DNA from: Syntrophaceae bacterium UBA6255
Lineage (GTDB): Bacteria; Desulfobacterota; Syntrophia; Syntrophales; Smithellaceae
Direction: 5' to 3'
NCBI GenBank assembly: GCA_002441205.1
Contig: DJVN01000170.1
Location: forward strand, 1-8,096
DNA: 8,096 bases
Shown here: one piece after another, positions 1 to 6,423 of the stretch
How the letters are laid out: the number at the start of each line of letters is the position of its first letter
Position numbering within the stretch: position 1 is the first letter of the stretch
Notes under the pieces: generated by a model
Told to the model about the DNA's origin: nothing
Seen by the model: only the letters and a program-made list of their open reading frames with translations
Database searches by the model: none
Translations under genes and position numbers: made by a program

Positions 1-1
1 C

Positions 2-25
2 AAAAAATCGCCGGTGTCTGGGCAT
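2..25 (-). CDS. Possible start of a leftward gene (first 8 codons only), perhaps a REP-associated Y1 transposase
   Basis: On the minus strand an ATG at 25-23 (with an in-frame GTG just before it) opens a frame reading MPRHRRFF before the window ends. Many REP-associated tyrosine transposases (RAYT, Y1/IS200-like family) begin with a short basic stretch such as M-P-R-x-x-R. These genes usually sit beside imperfect palindromes, and an imperfect palindrome (29-68) lies directly upstream here. On the same strand at about 117-126 there is also an ATGGGGTCAG string, which I remember from the upstream regions of such genes. No convincing Shine-Dalgarno is visible. Eight residues cannot establish a family and the frame could be chance. 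The call rests on context and resemblance only. Confidence 0.25.
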
Positions 26-28
26 CAC

Positions 29-68
29 GGGTATGAAACTCTAAAACAAAATTTGGAGCTTCATACCC
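29..68. repeat. Imperfect inverted repeat (13-bp arms, 14-nt loop)
   Basis: The left arm GGGTATGAAACTC (29-41) and right arm GAGCTTCATACCC (56-68) are complementary at 12 of 13 positions; the one mismatch is A36 against C59... counted from the loop side it is the fourth pair. The loop is AT-rich (42-55). No T-run follows on either strand, so it does not look like an intrinsic terminator. It is immediately followed by a small perfect hairpin, CCGC-TTT-GCGG, at 70-80. The position, just upstream of a possible leftward transposase start, fits a REP-like element or IS200-type end, but a structured 5' leader for the rightward gene is also possible. Confidence 0.6.
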
Positions 69-94
69 TCCGCTTTGCGGGATTGTTCAGCTTG

Positions 95-173
95 CCAATT
101 CCGCTGCGCCTATACTGACCCCATGGTGCTCTTTAGGGTATTTAGGTTATTCGCTTTCGGAATTGGAGTTTCA
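95..173. repeat. Longer-range inverted and direct repeats in the leader of the Memo-AMMECR1 gene
   Basis: CCAATTCCG (95-103) is perfectly complementary to CGGAATTGG (158-166). The adjoining GAGTTTCA (166-173) is perfectly complementary to TGAAACTC (34-41), which is also the left arm of the 29-68 hairpin. The whole 16-nt block 158-173 is therefore matched by two separate blocks, 34-41 and 96-103, giving a branched or mutually exclusive set of pairings. TTGGAGCTTCA (53-63) and TTGGAGTTTCA (163-173) also form a direct repeat with one mismatch. This could be a dispersed mobile-type repeat or a folded leader RNA, and the sequence alone does not decide. The Shine-Dalgarno of the next gene (181-186) lies outside these pairings. 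Confidence 0.5.
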
Positions 174-196
174 CAATAAAGAGAGGCCAAAATAAA

Positions 197-1741
197 ATGA
201 AATTATTGCGATTGAACATTCTTCTGCTTGTTGTCATTTTTTGTTTTGCTGCGGCATGTCAGGCCAATAAAGTAGCGGATTCCGATGTTCGCGAACCAGC
301 TGTCGCCGGAAAATTCTATCCGGAATCCGCAGCAAAGCTGAGACTCGCTATTGAAAAATTTCTTCAAGACGCGGTCCCTGTCAAAGTTAAAAAACCGGTG
401 GCCATCATGGTACCTCATGCCGGATACATTTATTCCGGTCAAATCTGCGCCGATGGTTTCAAGCAGGTACGTAATCAGAAATACGATGTAATTGTCATTT
501 TAGGAACAAACCACACAAGCCGTAATTTGCAGAGCATTGCTCTTTATTCGGGTGAAGGGTTTCGTACACCTCTCGGTAAAACACCGGTAGATAAGAGTAT
601 TATATCCGCTTTGCTCAAAGAATCTCCGAAGGATTGCATACTGGATAAATCGGCTCATGAATCCGAACATTCCCTCGAAGTAATAGTGCCTTTTATCCAG
701 GTTGTTTTTCCCAAAGCGAAGATTGTCCCCATTGTTGTCGGCTCACCGGATTTATACATATGCACCCGCTTCGGTCAGGCACTGGCAAAGGTTTTGAAGA
801 ACAAGAACGCATTGATTGTCGCCAGTTCCGATCTTTCTCACTATCCGTCTCAGGAAGATGCAAATATAGTTGATAAGGAAACTCTCGCGGCTATTGCGAA
901 ACTGGATATTGCCGAATTTCACAAAACCGTAGAAAAGAACATGAATAAAAATATCCCCAACCTCTCCACTTGTGCCTGCGGCGAAGCGCCAATCATGGCA
1001 GCCATGGCGGCAGCCAAATCGCTGGGTGCTTCCCGCGGTGTTATTATCAGTTACGCCAATTCCGGAGATTTACCTGAACCTATCGGCGAGTGCTCGCGCG
1101 TCGTAGGATATGGCGCAGTTGTATTAACCGCGGATTCCGATAAAAAAGCAATCATTGCCCCTGCGAAAAAAACAACGACTGCCGTATCTTCATCACTGAC
1201 GACATCTGATAAAAAGATTCTGCTGGTTTTTGCCAGAGAGACACTATCCAGAATATTTACGACGGATACGGTTCCGTTGGCACGCAGTTTTTCTGAAAAT
1301 CTTCAACAACCACGGGGAGCGTTTGTAACGTTGAAGAAAAAAGGGGAGCTCCGCGGCTGTATCGGACATATGATCGCGGATGAACCGTTGGGCAAGATTG
1401 TCGGGTCAATGGCCATTCAGGCGGCCTTGAATGACAGACGTTTCAGTCCGCTAACAGCCGAAGAACTAAAGGATATTGAAATAGAAATATCGGTGCTGAC
1501 CCCGATGAAAAAGATTGCAAGCGCGGCGGATATTTTAGTCGGCAGAGACGGTGTTCTGCTCTCCAAAGATGGGCGCTCTGCTGTTTTTCTTCCGCAAGTG
1601 GCAAAGGAACAAGGATGGAGTCGCGAAGAAACGCTTGATCATCTTTGCCAAAAAGCAGGTCTTGATTCGGGATGCTGGAAGAAAGGCGCCCAATTTTCAA
1701 CTTTTCAGGCTGTCGTATTCAGCGAATCCGAATTAAAATAA
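197..1741 (+). CDS. Exported Memo-AMMECR1 fusion lipoprotein (AmmeMemoRadiSam system proteins B+A)
   Basis: This 514-residue protein joins two domains usually seen as separate, signal-less proteins. Residues 1-21 form a signal peptide (K2, R5, hydrophobic 8-20) ending in AAAC. Cys21 fits the loose lipobox pattern, although Ala at -3 is weaker than the usual Leu, and simple cleavage after AAA is possible. Residues about 32-312 are a Memo domain (class III dioxygenase-like fold). Candidate metal or active-site residues are H74 in VPHAGYIYSG, H106 in GTNH, H158 in SEHSLEV, H215 in SDLSHY and C261 in CACGEAP. H74, H106 and C261 appear to correspond to the His-His-Cys iron/copper site reported for human MEMO1. 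A Ser/Thr/Lys-rich linker (about 314-337) leads to an AMMECR1 domain (about 338-514) with the hallmark LRGCIGH at 385-391. The start is supported by GAGAGG at 181-186, 10 nt upstream. The stop lies 4 nt before the next gene, implying an operon. The radical SAM third partner of the system is not in the window. The biochemical function is unknown. Confidence 0.9.
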   Translation: MKLLRLNILLLVVIFCFAAACQANKVADSDVREPAVAGKFYPESAAKLRLAIEKFLQDAVPVKVKKPVAIMVPHAGYIYSGQICADGFKQVRNQKYDVIVILGTNHTSRNLQSIALYSGEGFRTPLGKTPVDKSIISALLKESPKDCILDKSAHESEHSLEVIVPFIQVVFPKAKIVPIVVGSPDLYICTRFGQALAKVLKNKNALIVASSDLSHYPSQEDANIVDKETLAAIAKLDIAEFHKTVEKNMNKNIPNLSTCACGEAPIMAAMAAAKSLGASRGVIISYANSGDLPEPIGECSRVVGYGAVVLTADSDKKAIIAPAKKTTTAVSSSLTTSDKKILLVFARETLSRIFTTDTVPLARSFSENLQQPRGAFVTLKKKGELRGCIGHMIADEPLGKIVGSMAIQAALNDRRFSPLTAEELKDIEIEISVLTPMKKIASAADILVGRDGVLLSKDGRSAVFLPQVAKEQGWSREETLDHLCQKAGLDSGCWKKGAQFSTFQAVVFSESELK

Positions 1742-1745
1742 CCTC

Positions 1746-3902
1746 ATGAACTTCTCTCTCTTCGCCATTGGATTCATTTCAATTTTGGGACAGGTTGTCC
1801 TGCTTCGGGAATTAAATGTTTCCTTCTATGGAGTTGAACTTATCTATCTCCTGGTGCTGGGTATATGGTTGCTTTGGACTGCCATGGGTGTCGTTATCGG
1901 CCATTGGTTTAAATTCCCGTCTTTGAAACATATCGCATGGCTTTTTATCCTTTTCGGAATGATCCTGCCTCTGGATATTGTGTTCATTCGTGCCAGTCGT
2001 CTTATTTTTGGCGGCATACCCGGGGCCTATCTGACTTTTTTTCAGCAATTAGTTATCGCAATTATTTCAATTCTTCCATCCAGCTTTTTGTCCGGCCTGT
2101 TATTCCAGTGGAGTGCAAAAACTTACGTGGCCACAGACAGGACGCTGGCCTCGGCCTATGCCATCGAAAGCCTGGGCGGGATAATCGGTGGTTTGTTCTC
2201 CACCCTTTTTCTTATGTGGGGATTGAACAACTTTTCCACAGCAACTTTATGTGCTCTTTGTTCAATCATTACATCTTTGGTTGTCATGAAAACCATATCA
2301 AAATCGTATATGCGCTGGATTGCCCTCATTGTGATATGCGTCATTTTGGTACTATTGGGAAAATCGTCCCTTCTTGACCGCCGGATGACCATGTTCAATC
2401 ACCCTGACATTCTTGAAAGTATTGATTCACCCTATGGCAGAATTACCGTGACCAAGCTGCATCATCAGATCTCGGTTTTCGAAAATGACGCCCTGGCCTT
2501 TGAAACCGAGGGCACCGATGCCGAATACTTCTGTCACCTAACGGCGCTTCAACACCCTGATCCGCAAAAAGTTTTAGTATTAGGCGGCGGAGTTGAAGGA
2601 ATTATACGGGAAATGGCAAAGCACAAGCTAACGCGAATAGATTATGTTGAAATTAATCCTGGGATGCTGAATGTTGCGACAAAATATCTTCCTGATGATA
2701 TCCGTAACTCCCTGAATGCTCCGAATGTAAATATTATATTTGGCGATCCGAGACAATTCCTTAAACAGAGCGGTAAATACGATCTCATCCTCGTCGGAAT
2801 GCCTCAGCCAACATCAGGACAGGCAAACCGCTTCTACACGCGCGAGTTTTTCGAGCAATCTTCAGCTAAACTAAATTCCGGAGGAATTCTCGGGTTCAGG
2901 CTGCTTTCCGCTGAAAATTTATGGACCATACCGCAGACCAAACTTAACACAAGTATTTACAGCGCGCTGCAATCTGTTTTCCCTCATACACTCTTTCTGC
3001 CGGGAGCAACAAATATTGTAACCGCCTCCCGAGCTCCATTGCCTTCCACGCCGGAGGTCATGTCCAATCGCCTACGGGACAAGAAAATAGATACAAAATT
3101 AATTTCATCAAATTACATCAAGTATCTGTTTACAAATGACCGGTTCGTTGCCATTAAAGACTTACTTCATAAGAGAATTGCCCCTCCCAATACCGATACT
3201 AGACCGATTTGTTATCAATACACATTCATCATCTGGTTATCGAAATTTTTTCCGCGTATCGCCACGATGAATTTGTCTTCCTCAATGAATAATTTATTAA
3301 AGTCGCCATTATCATTTTTGTGGATTGGTCTGCCCCTCATTTTTCTTTTAAGCCGGTTTCGTCCGACAATGCGCCGCGCAATGCTTGTTGCCGCAGCAGC
3401 GTTTATTGGCATGATCGTGGAAATCGTTCTCATTCTTCATTATCAGGCAAAACACGGGGTCCTGTATCAGGACATAGGACTGCTCTTGATGAGTTTTATG
3501 GCAGGTCTTGTTGCGGGCGCTTTTATCATTAACAAAGCGTTGTTACGATCTATTCATAATTCAACATTATCCCTGCTTTACGGTATCGGTCTGCTTATTG
3601 GATTTTGTATTTTGTGTTTGTTTATAGAACGTAAGATTCTTGAAGGCGGCTCCGCCGGTCTGCTTCATATTTTATCTCTGCTGACAGCAAACGGTTTTTT
3701 AGTCGCCGGAATTTTTGCCTTTGCAAGTCTTCATGAAATCGAAGATCAGAAAACAATAATTTCCCCGCTGTACGCCGCTGATCTTATCGGCGGATGCTTG
3801 GGTTCACTGCTTGGCAGTTTAATCTTTATTCCACTGGCCGGGATGGATGTCACAACATGGGGAATGTTTGTGCTTTCTGTTCTTTCTTTATTATTGGTAT
3901 GA
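1746..3902 (+). CDS. Polytopic membrane protein with a central spermidine-synthase-like domain, predicted catalytically atypical
   Basis: This protein has 718 residues; soluble spermidine synthases have about 280-310. About seven hydrophobic segments come first (about 5-20, 31-53, 62-84, 96-120, 139-160, 164-181, 190-206), then a soluble domain (about 215-515), then about seven more (521-537, 545-566, 574-596, 608-627, 635-661, 675-698, 702-718). The central domain carries VLVLGGGVEG (276-285, against the usual GGGDGG), VEINP (301-305, acidic nucleoside-binding residue E302), GDPRQFL (333-339), FYTREFF (363-369) and DTRPICYQY (484-492). Where aminopropyltransferases have D-x-x-D-P, this protein has GMPQP (351-355), so both aspartates are missing. 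Spermidine synthesis is therefore unlikely. Positive loops at 54-61, 121-138, 182-190, 536-544 and 597-606 place the central domain in the periplasm by the positive-inside rule. There is no clear Shine-Dalgarno, and the start only 4 nt after the preceding stop suggests translational coupling to the Memo-AMMECR1 gene. Its substrate is unknown, and annotation as spermidine synthase would be misleading. Confidence 0.85.
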   Translation: MNFSLFAIGFISILGQVVLLRELNVSFYGVELIYLLVLGIWLLWTAMGVVIGHWFKFPSLKHIAWLFILFGMILPLDIVFIRASRLIFGGIPGAYLTFFQQLVIAIISILPSSFLSGLLFQWSAKTYVATDRTLASAYAIESLGGIIGGLFSTLFLMWGLNNFSTATLCALCSIITSLVVMKTISKSYMRWIALIVICVILVLLGKSSLLDRRMTMFNHPDILESIDSPYGRITVTKLHHQISVFENDALAFETEGTDAEYFCHLTALQHPDPQKVLVLGGGVEGIIREMAKHKLTRIDYVEINPGMLNVATKYLPDDIRNSLNAPNVNIIFGDPRQFLKQSGKYDLILVGMPQPTSGQANRFYTREFFEQSSAKLNSGGILGFRLLSAENLWTIPQTKLNTSIYSALQSVFPHTLFLPGATNIVTASRAPLPSTPEVMSNRLRDKKIDTKLISSNYIKYLFTNDRFVAIKDLLHKRIAPPNTDTRPICYQYTFIIWLSKFFPRIATMNLSSSMNNLLKSPLSFLWIGLPLIFLLSRFRPTMRRAMLVAAAAFIGMIVEIVLILHYQAKHGVLYQDIGLLLMSFMAGLVAGAFIINKALLRSIHNSTLSLLYGIGLLIGFCILCLFIERKILEGGSAGLLHILSLLTANGFLVAGIFAFASLHEIEDQKTIISPLYAADLIGGCLGSLLGSLIFIPLAGMDVTTWGMFVLSVLSLLLV

Positions 3903-3924
3903 TCACATCTTAAAGTTTAGACAA

Positions 3925-3951
3925 ATAATATGGTTTTGCAAAACTTATTAT
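3925..3951. terminator. Candidate bidirectional terminator between convergent genes
   Basis: The 48-nt gap between two convergent genes holds a perfect 12-nt palindrome, GTTTTGCAAAAC (3933-3944). It is extended by ATAATA (3925-3930) pairing with TATTAT (3946-3951), with one G-T wobble (3932/3945) and one bulged T (3931). That gives a stem of about 11 bp with a TGCA loop. The outer arm reaches the last base of the leftward HD-GYP stop codon. The stem is AT-rich and weak. Leftward it is followed by a T-rich stretch (complement of 3911-3924), but rightward there is no clean T-tract. Location supports the call more than strength does. Confidence 0.45.
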
Positions 3952-5783
3952 CATGCGTTAATCATCTGATAACCTTTTTCTCTAAACAATCTCAGACAGG
4001 CATCCACGACATCCTGGTCATAAAGAATTCCCTTATTATTTTCAATTTCTTCGAGAGCCGCTTCAATTCCCAGGGACGCCCGATAGGGACGATGTGAAGA
4101 CATCGCTTCCACAACATCGGAAACAGCCATAATACGCGCTTCTAAAATAATTTCATCTCCTTTTAAATTTCGGGGATAACCGGAACCATTCATTCTTTCA
4201 TGATGCTGATAAATTATTTCGGCCAACGGCCAGGGAGACTCCACATTCTTCAGCATCTCGTAGCCGCTTTGGGCGTGTTCTTTAATCATGGAAAATTCTA
4301 TATTCGTCAGTTTGGTTGGTCTGGACAAAATTTCCGACGGAACAGACAACTTTCCAATATCATGAATGGACCCTGCCATGCGAATTCCATCAATGATATC
4401 ACCGGATAGTCCCATTTCCCTGGCAATCACCCTGGCAATGTCGGCAGAACGTGATTGATGACCGGCCGTATAAGGATCTCTCATCTCGACAGCCGCTATC
4501 AAAACCTTAATGGTAATCCCGTATGATTTTCTGAGATTTTCCAAAGTTTTTTGAAGTTTATCCTCCGCCATCTTCCGCTCGGTAATATCGCGAAGATTCA
4601 CTATTGCGGCTTCAACAACATTGTTGCGTACCCAATTACTTCCTATCACCTCAAACGTAAACCACTCTCCATTCGAATGACGAATGCGTACTTCAGCCTT
4701 CTTAATTAGAGCGTTTGTATTGCTGAACAATTCATTGAATGAATTGCTTATCAGTTTTATATCATCCGGATGTACACGCTCAAAAACGTCGCTCCCTATC
4801 CTTTCCCCGGGACTGATTCCCAAAATACGCACTGCTGGATTTAAATATGTTATTAAACCTTTCTTATTGACGAGCAGAATAATATCTGACGATTGTTCCG
4901 AAAACGTTCGGAAACGTTGCTCTTCATCACGTAATTTTTCCTCTATTTGCTTGCGTTCGGTTATGTCGTGTATAATCCCTCTGAAACCCCTTGGCTTATT
5001 TGAAGAATCTTTCTTTAAAGATACGGAGGCTTCTATGTATCTCCTGGTGCCGTCTTTCCGGATAATCTGCCAGTCAAAACCTTTGGATGGCGCACCTGTA
5101 TTGAATACTTTATTAAACGCTTCAAAAAGTTTTTCCGAATGCTCCTTATCCGTGTACTGACGATTATTCATCCCGATCAATTCCTCTCTGGAATAACCCA
5201 GGATACGGCACACCGAATCATTGAAAAATGTAAAATTACCGGCGAGGTCAACTTCGTAGTACCCTTCTTCAATATTTTCAAGAATATCCCGATATTTTTC
5301 TTCGCTTTGACTGAGAATTTCCTCAACCTGTTTGCGTTCGGTAAAATCATTGGCAATCACCCGAAAGCCTACCGGGTTTCCCGATGAATCTTTTCTGAGC
5401 GAAATGTTCCCTTCAATGTATCTTCTGGATTTGTCTTTTCCGGTAACGTACCAGTTGAAGTTTTTGATGGAGTTCTGGGTTTTGTAAACGGTCTTGTATG
5501 CCTGAGAAACTTTTTCAACGTCTTCTCGGTCTGTGAATTTCCTGCTATCGTTACCCAGCAATTCTGTTTTTGAATAGCCGAGAACTTTGCATACCGAATC
5601 GTTCAGGAAAGTAAATTTACCTTCGAGATCCACCTCAAAATAACCTTCTTCGATATCGGCAAGAAGGTTGCTGAATTTTCCCTCGCTTGTTATTTCCCTT
5701 TCCTCTGAACGTTTGTGTCTGTTGGAAATAACGGCAGTTCTTTTTTCACTGACAATTATCTTCTCACCATTCTTTTTCTTCAT
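3951..5783 (-). CDS. Soluble PAS-PAS-PAS-HD-GYP protein, probable cyclic-di-GMP phosphodiesterase
   Basis: Read from the ATG at 5783, this is a 610-residue cytosolic protein with no membrane segment. After a basic N-terminal tail come PAS 1 (about 37-154), PAS 2 (about 162-280), PAS 3 (about 288-405), a short helical linker (about 405-425) and an HD-GYP domain (about 425-602). The HD-GYP signature is complete: HDIGK (H474, D475), the HAQSGYEML segment (H503), HHER (H527, H528), GSGYP (533-537), LKGDEI, and D556 in AVSDVVEAM followed by RPYR. An active metal-dependent hydrolase of cyclic-di-GMP (or related dinucleotides) is therefore expected, gated by what the PAS domains sense. PAS 1 and PAS 2 are about half identical and contain FNDSVC/LNDSVC and DSS motifs at matching places. 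A TTG (5816) and an ATG (5813) further upstream are in frame but lack a Shine-Dalgarno, whereas 5783 has AGGA 7 nt before it. The DUF3617 gene ends 70 nt upstream with no terminator between, so co-transcription is likely. Confidence 0.9.
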   Translation of the reverse strand: MKKKNGEKIIVSEKRTAVISNRHKRSEEREITSEGKFSNLLADIEEGYFEVDLEGKFTFLNDSVCKVLGYSKTELLGNDSRKFTDREDVEKVSQAYKTVYKTQNSIKNFNWYVTGKDKSRRYIEGNISLRKDSSGNPVGFRVIANDFTERKQVEEILSQSEEKYRDILENIEEGYYEVDLAGNFTFFNDSVCRILGYSREELIGMNNRQYTDKEHSEKLFEAFNKVFNTGAPSKGFDWQIIRKDGTRRYIEASVSLKKDSSNKPRGFRGIIHDITERKQIEEKLRDEEQRFRTFSEQSSDIILLVNKKGLITYLNPAVRILGISPGERIGSDVFERVHPDDIKLISNSFNELFSNTNALIKKAEVRIRHSNGEWFTFEVIGSNWVRNNVVEAAIVNLRDITERKMAEDKLQKTLENLRKSYGITIKVLIAAVEMRDPYTAGHQSRSADIARVIAREMGLSGDIIDGIRMAGSIHDIGKLSVPSEILSRPTKLTNIEFSMIKEHAQSGYEMLKNVESPWPLAEIIYQHHERMNGSGYPRNLKGDEIILEARIMAVSDVVEAMSSHRPYRASLGIEAALEEIENNKGILYDQDVVDACLRLFREKGYQMINA

Positions 5784-5790
5784 GTTATTT

Positions 5791-5794
5791 TCCT
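5791..5794 (-). promoter_or_regulatory. Shine-Dalgarno that fixes the HD-GYP gene start
   Basis: On the minus strand AGGA (5794-5791) lies 7 nt before the ATG at 5783-5781. The two in-frame alternatives, TTG at 5816 and ATG at 5813, have no comparable purine-rich site upstream. This argues for the shorter, 610-residue protein. Confidence 0.65.
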
Positions 5795-5853
5795 GACACA
5801 AAGCAACTGACATCAAACCATAAAGGGAATCCGCTGTCGTTCATATTAAATTA

Positions 5854-6273
5854 TTATTTAGGACAGGCGCCTATATATTTCCCTTTGATCTTGCTTGTCA
5901 TTTGCATTTCCGGCTGACCTTCGATTTTAAAACTGGTGGTCGACGATCCATTCATGGAATTGTCCGTATAGGTTGTCGTGCCGGTTGTCTGAATGACTCC
6001 TTCTTTTCCCGTGCACTTCACATTGTAGCTGACAGTGCTGCCGCTGACCTTCTGACTTATGATTTTACATTCATAGTTTTTGTCTTGATTCTGGGGCACA
6101 GGATTGCTTTTTGTGATGCATTGACGAAACGTTGTCGGCGGAATCGATTGCGGCATCCCCTTCATTTCCACCTGAGTCGTGATTTCCCACAATCCTTCTT
6201 TAAGTTCTGCAAATACAGTGGTTGCCCAAGAAACGGATAATACAACAACAAAAATGAATAAAGTTTTTTTCAT
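5854..6273 (-). CDS. Exported DUF3617 family protein
   Basis: This 139-residue protein has a clear signal peptide: MKK, a hydrophobic core at 5-16, and a likely signal peptidase I site after VFA at residue 22. The mature part begins ELKEGLWEITTQVE, the typical opening of DUF3617 proteins (G-x-W-x-I). It has the family's spaced cysteines: C52 in RQCI, C69 in YECK, C87 in VKCTG and C137 in IGACPK. Four mature cysteines suggest two disulfides in the periplasm. It ends with the usual GKYIGAC-type strand. The length is normal and the gene intact. The molecular function of the family is unknown. The start is supported by AAGGAGA on the minus strand, with GGAG (6286-6283) 9 nt before the ATG, and by a promoter about 67 nt upstream. 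It is the first gene before the HD-GYP regulator and probably shares its transcript, so the two may act in one envelope-sensing or signalling process. That link is inference. Confidence 0.88.
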   Translation of the reverse strand: MKKTLFIFVVVLSVSWATTVFAELKEGLWEITTQVEMKGMPQSIPPTTFRQCITKSNPVPQNQDKNYECKIISQKVSGSTVSYNVKCTGKEGVIQTTGTTTYTDNSMNGSSTTSFKIEGQPEMQMTSKIKGKYIGACPK

Positions 6274-6339
6274 AATTCATGTCTCCTTTTTTACTATCGT
6301 TGATAAATAAATTATCCAATTGTCGCTTATACGATTAGC

Positions 6340-6368
6340 ATTATACTTTTGCTTTTGAGTAATCTCAA
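6340..6368 (-). promoter_or_regulatory. Sigma70-type promoter for the DUF3617/HD-GYP unit
   Basis: On the minus strand a TTGAGA -35 box (6368-6363) is followed by exactly 17 nt and a consensus TATAAT -10 box (6345-6340). Transcription should begin near 6333, giving a leader of about 60 nt before the DUF3617 start at 6273. A partial palindrome, GCTTATACGATTAGC (6325-6339), sits around the predicted start point. No other -35/-10 pair of this quality was noticed in the window. Confidence 0.75.
6355..6368. promoter_or_regulatory. Palindromic operator candidate overlapping the -35 box
   Basis: TTGAG-TAAT-CTCAA is a perfect inverted repeat with 5-bp arms and a 4-nt centre. One arm lies inside the -35 hexamer of the promoter above, where a bound dimeric regulator would block RNA polymerase. 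The repeat is short and could be chance. No regulator gene is adjacent within the window. Confidence 0.35.
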
Positions 6369-6423
6369 TGCATTTATTCATGCGCCTTTTCTAGATGAAG
6401 AGACCTTCAGAAGAAATGTCTTT

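Noticed and set aside
111..116. TATACT as a -10 box for the Memo-AMMECR1 gene.
   Set aside because: No acceptable -35 box lies 16-18 nt upstream; the nearest candidates are about 13 or 22 nt away. I could not place a promoter for this operon.
2..118. A rightward frame open for 38 codons from the left edge, as the tail of an upstream gene.
   Set aside because: It runs through the inverted repeats and has no recognisable protein pattern. The other two rightward frames close at 36 and 44, and none is convincing.
1937..2377. A 146-codon rightward ORF inside the membrane protein gene in another frame.
   Set aside because: The main frame encodes membrane segments typical of the family; the alternative product is rich in Cys, His and Arg without any motif.
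4684..5387. Rightward ORFs opposite the PAS region.
   Set aside because: They are antisense to well-conserved PAS domains and have no signs of independent coding.
5785..5844. A 19-codon leftward ORF starting MNDSGF and ending one base before the HD-GYP ATG, as a possible leader peptide.
   Set aside because: Its placement would suit translational coupling, but it has no Shine-Dalgarno and an unremarkable composition, and a 20-codon open stretch is expected by chance in such DNA.
6396..6409. TGAAG-AGAC-CTTCA hairpin just after the kinase stop, as its terminator.
   Set aside because: The stem is only 5 bp and no T-run follows in the leftward direction.
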